From contig LADV01000298.1 in assembly GCA_000961805.1 (NCBI GenBank), positions 1-10,707 on the forward strand: DNA of 10,707 bases, in the 5' to 3' direction. A program made the position numbers and the translations under genes. Under the pieces are notes generated by a model, which was not told where the DNA came from, made no database searches, and saw only the letters and a program-made list of their open reading frames with translations. Every line of letters begins with the position of its first letter. Position 1 is the first letter of the stretch. Of the stretch, positions 1 to 5,246 are shown one piece after another. This DNA comes from Peptococcaceae bacterium BRH_c23 (GTDB taxonomy: Bacteria > Bacillota_B > Desulfitobacteriia > Desulfitobacteriales > Desulfitobacteriaceae).

Positions 1-420
1 TAATCAATAAGGAATTGGAAACAGCAGGCTGGTTGGTCATCATAACGAATGATGTGGCTGATGCCAAAGAATCAATCAGAATTTACCGGGAAAAGGATGT
101 TGTTGAAAAGGGCTTCCTCCGTTTAAAAAACAGTCTAGACCTTGGGAGATTAAGAGTGCATAGAGAAGACATCATGCAGAACAAGCTATTTGTCGGTTTC
201 ATCTCATTAATACTTGCAGCACATATCCATAAGGTCATGCTGGAAAAAGAACTATACAAAAGGATGACTATGAAGAAGTTGCTGATTTCTCTGTCGAAAC
301 TTCGCTTACAAATAATAAATGGGACTCGAATTCTATTTCCACTAACCAAAGATCAAAAGGCGATCTATAAGGCATTTAATGTGGATGAGCCTGTGTAGGT
401 ATAATTTTTCAAGGGATTTT
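1..420 (+). mobile_element. Right-hand end of an IS1634/IS4-type insertion sequence
   Basis: The stretch carries the C-terminal end of a DDE transposase and runs into the left window edge, so only the right-hand part of the element is visible. Its right boundary is inferred at about 419-422, because minus-strand similarity to an ABC permease stops there, right after the codons for KVIL. The terminal inverted repeat and target duplication cannot be confirmed, since the other end lies outside the window. Confidence 0.7.
3..398 (+). CDS. Transposase, IS1634/IS4-type, C-terminal fragment (partial at window edge)
   Basis: This is the last 131 codons of a cut-and-paste DDE transposase. The reading frame is open to the window edge (I-N-K-E-L before the first possible TTG at 15), so the real start lies to the left. 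The segment YREKDVVEKGFLRLK matches the IS4-superfamily signature around the catalytic glutamate (Y-x2-K-x3-E-x6-K, with K where R is usual). The following LDLGRLRVH is typical of IS1634-like elements. The stop is TAG. Whether the transposase is intact cannot be judged, because the N-terminal part and the two catalytic aspartates are outside. It runs opposite to every other gene here and has disrupted the neighbouring permease. Confidence 0.85.
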   Translation: MNKELETAGWLVIITNDVADAKESIRIYREKDVVEKGFLRLKNSLDLGRLRVHREDIMQNKLFVGFISLILAAHIHKVMLEKELYKRMTMKKLLISLSKLRLQIINGTRILFPLTKDQKAIYKAFNVDEPV

Positions 421-827
421 AGGATAACTTTGAAGAAAGCTTTAATCCTGTTGGCCCCAAGGCTTTCTACTGCCTCCATAAGTTCGGGCTCTATATTTTC
501 CATTACGCCCACCAGGGTAGTAAGCAGTGGGAATACAGTGCACGCAATAAGTAATCCTCTTACTTTTTGTGAACTCTTCGAAATGAAATATGCCACTGGT
601 ATGCCCAAAATCGCACATACAACAGCTGCCATCAACGATATTTTCAGAGTTCTTACAAATATCCTCTGGAAATAGTCATCCATAAAAAAGTCTAAATAAC
701 GTACCAGAGTCAATGAATTACCTTCAAAGAAAGTAGGAAACGTGGTTAGCAGCAGTGGATATATAAGAAAAAATAAAATCATTGATAAACTCGGAACAAA
801 AAGCATATAAAATAATCTTTTTTTCAC
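421..827 (-). pseudogene. ABC transporter permease (PotB/FbpB type), internally deleted and truncated by IS
   Basis: The product would be an inner-membrane permease of a binding-protein-dependent importer of the spermidine/putrescine or ferric-iron class. The N-terminal membrane segment (KRLFYMLFVPSLSMILFFL), a second one near residues 60-85, and part of a third are visible. VFPLLTT is then followed directly by LVGVMENIEPEL, whereas intact relatives carry roughly 50-60 residues between these points, including two membrane helices. The frame stays open across this in-frame deletion. The EAA coupling loop (EAVESLGANRIKAFFKVIL) is cut just before its usual LP. After that, about 25 codons read antisense into the IS, to a stop at 342. 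The gene lies 24 bp downstream of the LacI-type regulator gene, presumably in one operon. The start is taken as GTG at 827, because GGAGG (834-838) is correctly spaced for it and too close for the TTG at 833. The substrate is unknown and the gene is almost certainly non-functional. Confidence 0.75.
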
Positions 828-833
828 CTGCAA

Positions 834-838
834 CCTCC
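834..838 (-). promoter_or_regulatory. Ribosome binding site deciding the permease start
   Basis: GGAGG on the minus strand is followed by six bases and then GTG AAA AAA AGA. The in-frame TTG at 833 abuts the site with no spacer, so GTG at 827 is the better start. Confidence 0.6.
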
Positions 839-851
839 ATTTTAAAACATG

Positions 852-1856
852 CTATTCTCTACTTTTAACAGATCCGGTACTTTCTCTGACAACCAGCTTG
901 GGGAAAAGTGTCAAGGCTTCTACACTGTTCCCATTGTCATTGATCTGTCTTAGAATCAATTCAATGACCACTTCACTCATCCTTACTATGGGATACTCTA
1001 CTGTCGTTAATGAGGGAGTAATGCTTCCTGCCAGTTCAATATTATCAAAACCGAGTACTGAAACATCTTCAGGCACCTTTCTACCCGATTTATGCAAATA
1101 GTTTATTACTCCTATAGCCATCAAGTCATTGACTGCCAGTACTGCAGTAATTTCTTGATTATCTTTTAGCAGCATTTCAGCACATTCATAACCGCTTTGC
1201 ATTGTATAATTGCCATAACTTATATTTCTTTCATCAACTGTTACATTATAAGTTTCAAGCGCTCTTATATATCCCATCTTTCTTTTTGTGGATATTTCCA
1301 TATTCTTCGCTGCACCGATATAGGCTATGTTTTTATGGCCTAGCTTTATCAGATGCTCGGTAGCTATAAAAGCACCATAGTCGTTGTTTACACTAACAGA
1401 TGTAATTTTATCATTCTTGATTTCCCTATCCAGAACAACTACAGGAATACCTTTATCCTGGGCAATATGTGCTATTTCCAGACTCCTGTATGAAGAAGCA
1501 TAAATCAGTCCGTTTACCCTGTTATTCAATAAATCGACTAGAACTTCGTCCTTGTTCTCTTCAATACACTTAATATTGATGAGCAACAAATTATAGTTGA
1601 AAGAATTGGCGACACTACTTAAATGATTGGCCATTTTCCCATAGAAAGGATTTTCTATGTTCGGGACAATAAGTCCGAATGTTGTTGTTGCTTTTGCTCC
1701 GCCACTTCTTTCAAGAGGCTTATATCCAAGGGTCTTAATAGTTTCTTCTATTCTCTTTCTTGTTTCCAGTTTTACATATCCGCTATTATTTATAGCCCTT
1801 GAAACTGTAGTTATTGATGTATTAGACAGCCTGGCAACTTCTTTTATATTAATCAT
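852..1856 (-). CDS. LacI/PurR-family transcriptional regulator
   Basis: This is a 334-residue repressor-type regulator of the usual family length. Residues 1-47 form the LacI helix-turn-helix: IKEVARLSNTSITTVSRAIN, then the hinge region ending GYKP. Residues from about 60 (FGLIVPNIENPFYG) to the end form the periplasmic-binding-protein-like effector domain, with the typical VVVLDRE, DYGAFIATEHLIKLGHKNIAYIG and VSVLGFDNIELA segments. AAAGGAG precedes the ATG at good spacing. It is followed by the broken permease gene and preceded by two LacI-type palindromes, so autoregulation plus control of a transporter is likely. The effector is unknown. In this family it is usually a sugar, nucleobase or related small molecule, and the polyamine/iron-type permease does not settle it. 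The gene appears intact although its transporter has been destroyed. Its codons are AT-rich compared with hprK and ptsI. Confidence 0.92.
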   Translation of the reverse strand: MINIKEVARLSNTSITTVSRAINNSGYVKLETRKRIEETIKTLGYKPLERSGGAKATTTFGLIVPNIENPFYGKMANHLSSVANSFNYNLLLINIKCIEENKDEVLVDLLNNRVNGLIYASSYRSLEIAHIAQDKGIPVVVLDREIKNDKITSVSVNNDYGAFIATEHLIKLGHKNIAYIGAAKNMEISTKRKMGYIRALETYNVTVDERNISYGNYTMQSGYECAEMLLKDNQEITAVLAVNDLMAIGVINYLHKSGRKVPEDVSVLGFDNIELAGSITPSLTTVEYPIVRMSEVVIELILRQINDNGNSVEALTLFPKLVVRESTGSVKSRE

Positions 1857-1868
1857 AAATCTCCTTTA

Positions 1869-1882
1869 TGAAAGTATTTTCA
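1869..1882. promoter_or_regulatory. Candidate LacI-family operator O1 (proximal)
   Basis: TGAAAGTATTTTCA is a near-perfect 14-bp palindrome of the TGAAA-N4-TTTCA type bound by LacI/CcpA-class regulators. It lies just upstream of the ribosome binding site of the LacI-type gene, so occupancy would block its transcript. A flanking A and T extend the symmetry to 16 bp. Confidence 0.5.
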
Positions 1883-1936
1883 TATTGTATTCTGTATTGG
1901 AACTTGATATACAACCATTTATGCTTCATTCTAACA

Positions 1937-1950
1937 TGAAAACATTTTCA
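1937..1950. promoter_or_regulatory. Candidate LacI-family operator O2 (distal)
   Basis: TGAAAACATTTTCA is a perfect 6+6 palindrome with a two-base centre (CA). It shares the half-site TGAAA/TTTTCA with the site at 1869-1882. The two centres are 68 bp apart and bracket the space where the promoter of the LacI-type gene should lie. Confidence 0.5.
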
Positions 1951-2035
1951 CATCTATACCAAATTTAAATATTTTATAATTTATCACATGACAAGTATAC
2001 TTGTTCAATAAACAAAATTGATTTTCTAACAGAGA

Positions 2036-2097
2036 AAAACCCCTTTTGAATTGTGTTACTGCCTCTCGACACTTTCATCCTAACACTCTTCAAAAGG
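2036..2097 (-). terminator. Compound Rho-independent terminator of the hydrogenase-like/c-di-GMP gene
   Basis: On the minus strand CCTTTTGAA (2097-2089) pairs with TTCAAAAGG (2050-2042). Inside it GTGTTA (2086-2081) pairs with TAACAC (2058-2053), separated from the outer stem by a 2x2 mismatch. The apical loop is 22 nt. GGTTTTTCTC follows the base of the stem, giving a U-tract only in the minus direction. It lies 38-99 bp past the TAA of the 881-residue gene. Confidence 0.65.
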
Positions 2098-2113
2098 AGT
2101 TTCCCGGAAACTC
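2097..2113. repeat. Short perfect hairpin next to the terminator
   Basis: GAGTTTCCCGGAAACTC is a perfect inverted repeat with an 8-bp arm around one central base. It directly abuts the large terminator stem on its gene-proximal side. In the minus transcript it is followed by CCTTTT, so it may act as an auxiliary terminator or a 3'-end stabilising hairpin. Confidence 0.5.
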
Positions 2114-2134
2114 AGTATATTCTTTTTTATAGCA

Positions 2135-4780
2135 TTAAGGTATGCTTGCGTCAACATCTAAATCCTTGTACTTTGTTACAACATCAATCGGTAAATCCTT
2201 TAAAGTTGCTGGCCTTCCCAAAAAATAACCTTGTCCAAAATCAATCTTCAAATCGCCCAAGATTCTCCATATTTCCTCGTTCTCAACGTATTCTGCGATA
2301 GTGGCTTTACTGAGGGCATGGGCGACGGCGTTGATCGCTTGAACCAATGCCTTGTTAATCGGATCAACATCGAGATTTCGAATAAAGGAGCCATCAATTT
2401 TGAGATAATCAACCGGAAGCCTTTGGAGATGAGTAAACGTAAGAAAACCTACTCCAAAGTCATCTAGGGCGAACTTGCACCCAGTCAATTTCAACCTTCG
2501 AATCCAGTGCTCCGCTTGATCTAAATCCTTAATAGCTGCAGTTTCCGTAATTTCAAATCCGATTCGTGAAGGCAACACAGAACTCTCTGTGATTCTTAAT
2601 TCAATAAATTTTAGCAGCTCTTCATCAGCAAAACTAGAAGCCGATAGATTCACAAAGAGAGATAGCTCCGTATGTTTAGTTAAAAATTCAATGGCCGAAT
2701 TGACGACCCATCGATCAATTTGGGACATTAAGCCAAAACGTTCAGCAATCGGTAAAAACTCATTTGGAAAAATAAGATCTCCCTGTTGATCAAGCATTCT
2801 GAGTAAAGCCTCATAATGAACAATACTCCCGTCCATCTTAACAACGGGTTGAAAGTATAAGGTGAATCGATCTTCTTTCAAAGCATTGTTGATTAGAAGG
2901 ATCGTTCGGTTTGACTTCAATAATCTTGCGCTATCGTAACTGGACTGAATCGAACTAATTCTATTTTTACCCTCTTCCTTGGCAGTGTATAAAGCTACAT
3001 CCGCGTAAGAAAAAAGTGTCTGAGTATCTAGTGTCCCATCGATTATCATGATCCCGATACTCGCTGTCAATTTAATAGTTACCTGATGACCTTCCACTTT
3101 GAAGTCTTCCATCCGCAAGGCTTGTAGTAATTGGTTAGCGACGGAACTTGCCTTCTCTAAGCTAGTGTCCTTCAATACAACAGCAAATTCATCTCCACCA
3201 AGCCTAGCCAAAAAAGCAGTATCGCCCAAATGCATATCTAACTGTTTAATAACACTAAGCAGTATTTGATCTCCACTTGCGTGTCCAAAGGAGTCGTTAA
3301 CTACTTTGAAATTATCAAGGTCAATAAATAAAAGAGCACTTTCCATGCGTTTACCAGTATTACTGAGCATTAGCTTATTGAGATATTCCTCTAAGTAATA
3401 GCGATTAGGGATATCCGTCAGAAAATCATGAGTAGCCAAGTAATGAAGTTGTTTGATTTCTTTGTTCCTTTGGGAGAGATGCTCCTTTTCACGGACTAAC
3501 TCTTTCCGATTATAGTCTATGCAATTGCTTATGTGATTTGTCCCTTGCAAAACTGATTTAGCGAACTCCTGGCAATTGCCGAATCCACAGGCATAACAAT
3601 TGACATTGCGAGATGCTTCTGTCGTTTTATGCAACTGTGTAAAAATCTGCTCAAGGTCAGAAATCTCATGATTACCAAGGACTCCAGACTTATCTTCATA
3701 TAGCCTGCCAAAATCACTCAGACGGAGGTCCTTATAGAATAACTCATACTCCGAAAGAATCCCTGAACCTTGATTCCTTTTATGATACGTTTGAATTTTT
3801 TCCTTTATTAGTGCATTCATTTTATCATCAATATCATCAACACTGATTTTTCCACAGGTTCCAGTGCCGTTGTTACACCCACTCTGGCAGTTCAAAATGT
3901 CCACAATCAGCGGTAGTGGTTGATGCTCAATCATTCGTTTGGAGTATTCGTCTAGATATTTATAAACACGCTCTGGTCCTTCTATCTGTCTAATCCACGC
4001 ATCAGGTGTGCGCAATTCTACGTTTTCTCTTAGTCCACCCGGACGACTGAAAGCAAGCCCAATCCCACAACCAACTTCATCGTAATCAGCTTCTTGATAC
4101 TTATATAGATCGATATGGTTATTTATTAAATAATTCTTAATTTTTTTATACGTAACATTATATTCGATGAGCCCATCTGCATTTTTTTCACTAATCTCAT
4201 CTATTTTACCGATACATGGGGATAAAAACGCAATTTGATCATGAACGTTTAGGTATTTTCTCAGATAGATAGCTGTGCACATCATTGGACTATGGATCGG
4301 CGCTAAATTTTTAATTAACTCCGGGCGATACTTCTGAATGTAGTTGACAATTACCGGACAAGGTTGAGCAATGATCGAATCTAATTTCTGCTCTTCAATG
4401 GCTTTCAAATAAGCCCAGGTTGTAATATCCGCTCCAAGGGACACATCATAAATCCGCGTTACTTCTAACGATTTAAGATAGCCGAATAATCGTTTATACT
4501 GAGGAACGTTAAATCGAATGGACGGAGCAACTATGACCGAAATTTTATGCCCCCGCTTCAAGTCAGAGAAAAACCTTTCAGTGTCATCCGCAAAGTCTCT
4601 CGCATGATGATCACACACATCAATACACGCTCCGCAGTGAATACACTTCAAGTGATCCACCTTAACCCTATTCTCTCCATTATAAAGGAACGCTACGTTA
4701 GCTTTAATCGGGCATTTAGCAATGCACTTATTACAACCAACACAAAGCTCCTTGTTAGTGATCAAAACCTCTAAATTCAC
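2135..4780 (-). CDS. Sensory [FeFe]-hydrogenase-like protein fused to GGDEF and EAL domains
   Basis: This 881-residue cytoplasmic protein has no signal peptide or membrane helix. Domains in order: two 4Fe-4S ferredoxin motifs (C13/16/19/23; C46/49/52/56, the second ending C-D instead of C-P); an [FeFe]-hydrogenase H-domain (about 78-310) with C141 (QPCP), C189 (SPCIGKIDE), C298 and C302 (CQSGC) in the positions that hold the H-cluster; a C-x2-C-x4-C-x16-C Fe-S domain (395-420); a short coiled linker; GGDEF (445-610, motif 528-532 intact); EAL (625-860, motif 657-659). The EAL catalytic set looks complete: E657, N711, E743, D773, D774, K794, E830, Q850. The GGDEF lacks the RxxD inhibitory site. 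In H-cluster enzymes C141 is preceded by a proton-relay cysteine, which is proline here, as expected for a sensor rather than a turnover enzyme. The likely role is H2 or redox control of c-di-GMP synthesis or breakdown. The start is GTG with AAGGAGA upstream. The gene is monocistronic, and no HydEFG maturases are nearby. Confidence 0.9.
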   Translation of the reverse strand: MNLEVLITNKELCVGCNKCIAKCPIKANVAFLYNGENRVKVDHLKCIHCGACIDVCDHHARDFADDTERFFSDLKRGHKISVIVAPSIRFNVPQYKRLFGYLKSLEVTRIYDVSLGADITTWAYLKAIEEQKLDSIIAQPCPVIVNYIQKYRPELIKNLAPIHSPMMCTAIYLRKYLNVHDQIAFLSPCIGKIDEISEKNADGLIEYNVTYKKIKNYLINNHIDLYKYQEADYDEVGCGIGLAFSRPGGLRENVELRTPDAWIRQIEGPERVYKYLDEYSKRMIEHQPLPLIVDILNCQSGCNNGTGTCGKISVDDIDDKMNALIKEKIQTYHKRNQGSGILSEYELFYKDLRLSDFGRLYEDKSGVLGNHEISDLEQIFTQLHKTTEASRNVNCYACGFGNCQEFAKSVLQGTNHISNCIDYNRKELVREKEHLSQRNKEIKQLHYLATHDFLTDIPNRYYLEEYLNKLMLSNTGKRMESALLFIDLDNFKVVNDSFGHASGDQILLSVIKQLDMHLGDTAFLARLGGDEFAVVLKDTSLEKASSVANQLLQALRMEDFKVEGHQVTIKLTASIGIMIIDGTLDTQTLFSYADVALYTAKEEGKNRISSIQSSYDSARLLKSNRTILLINNALKEDRFTLYFQPVVKMDGSIVHYEALLRMLDQQGDLIFPNEFLPIAERFGLMSQIDRWVVNSAIEFLTKHTELSLFVNLSASSFADEELLKFIELRITESSVLPSRIGFEITETAAIKDLDQAEHWIRRLKLTGCKFALDDFGVGFLTFTHLQRLPVDYLKIDGSFIRNLDVDPINKALVQAINAVAHALSKATIAEYVENEEIWRILGDLKIDFGQGYFLGRPATLKDLPIDVVTKYKDLDVDASIP

Positions 4781-4820
4781 AAGTAGTCTCCTTCTTTGAT
4801 GTTGAATTTTTTCAGACTGC

Positions 4821-4850
4821 GACTAAGCATACATAAAAGAACATCGTCAA
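4821..4850 (-). promoter_or_regulatory. Candidate sigma-A promoter for the hydrogenase-like gene
   Basis: On the minus strand TTGACG (4850-4845) is followed, 18 bases on, by TTAGTC (4826-4821), with a TG one base before the -10 (extended -10). It would give a leader of about 35 nt before the GTG. The -10 is a weak match, so this is tentative. Confidence 0.3.
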
Positions 4851-4857
4851 AGATGCT

Positions 4858-4895
4858 AAAAGATCCGAATCTCTATCAGAATCCGGATCTTTTTA
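4858..4895. terminator. Rho-independent terminator hairpin
   Basis: AAAAGATCCG (4858-4867) pairs with CGGATCTTTT (4884-4893), with a T-run continuing on the plus side and TTTT on the minus side. The inner part pairs only weakly. It can work in both directions. In the minus direction it lies just past the end of a decayed reading frame whose TAG is near 4904, and it insulates the downstream hydrogenase-like gene from read-through. Confidence 0.65.
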
Positions 4896-4901
4896 TTCTA
4901 A

Positions 4902-5219
4902 ACTCTAGCTATATACTTTAAATTTGGCAAGGGCATAATAGCCCCGGAAAAATCCATTACCAAACTTGTCATAAAGGTTGTCCCTAATCTCACTTACTTC
5001 CACCGTCCTACTTCTATGTGTTATCCATTATTTCGACATCACAAAAGATATTTCCTTCTTTAAAACTACACCCGAAAGCGACATCCTCGTAAATTTCCAG
5101 ACTGATAATTTGATTATAGGGTTACAAAAATCGAGAAAAATACGCTCTTTAAGCAGCTGTACAGGCGGGTTAAAGAGTGTAGCAATTAGAGCGTTAATGT
5201 CCAGATCAGTACAACACAA
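4902..5219 (-). pseudogene. Decayed remnant of an unidentified gene
   Basis: Three minus-strand reading frames give protein-like segments that look like one frameshifted coding sequence. The first begins at the terminator near 5219 and includes LLKERIFLDFCNP. The second, about 5105-5010, contains EDVAFGCSFKEGNIFCDVE. The third, about 5028-4902, contains RTVEVSEIRDNLYDKFGNG and ends KFKVYS then TAG. The last segment stops a few bases before a good terminator, as a real gene end would. No single frame has both a ribosome binding site and a full length. I do not recognise the family. The alternative is that these are chance open frames in unconstrained DNA; the clean C-terminal segment plus terminator favours a remnant. 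Confidence 0.4.
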
Positions 5220-5243
5220 AAAACAGCCAGGTGGCTGTTTTTT
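5218..5243. terminator. Rho-independent terminator of the binding-protein/kinase operon
   Basis: AAAAAACAGCCA pairs perfectly with TGGCTGTTTTTT around a GG loop. It lies four bases past the TGA of the hybrid kinase gene, and the run of T on the minus side makes it a textbook intrinsic terminator. The A-run on the other arm makes it symmetrical, so it could also stop transcription from the left. Confidence 0.9.
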
Positions 5244-5246
5244 TGC

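Noticed and set aside
1657..2301. Plus-strand frames over the LacI promoter region and the end of the EAL gene
   Set aside because: They overlap clear minus-strand genes, an operator and a terminator, and have no ribosome binding site or domain.
3529..3717. 62-codon minus-strand frame within the hydrogenase-like gene
   Set aside because: It is out of frame inside the Fe-S domain coding region, with no independent start signal.
2135..4780. Annotating the 881-residue protein as a catalytic iron hydrogenase
   Set aside because: The proton-relay cysteine and conserved methionines are replaced and the protein ends in GGDEF and EAL, so a sensory role fits better.
4781..5220. A c-di-GMP (GEMM) riboswitch upstream of the GGDEF-EAL gene
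   Set aside because: I searched for the conserved GEMM core sequences on the minus strand and did not find them; the leader after the candidate promoter is too short.
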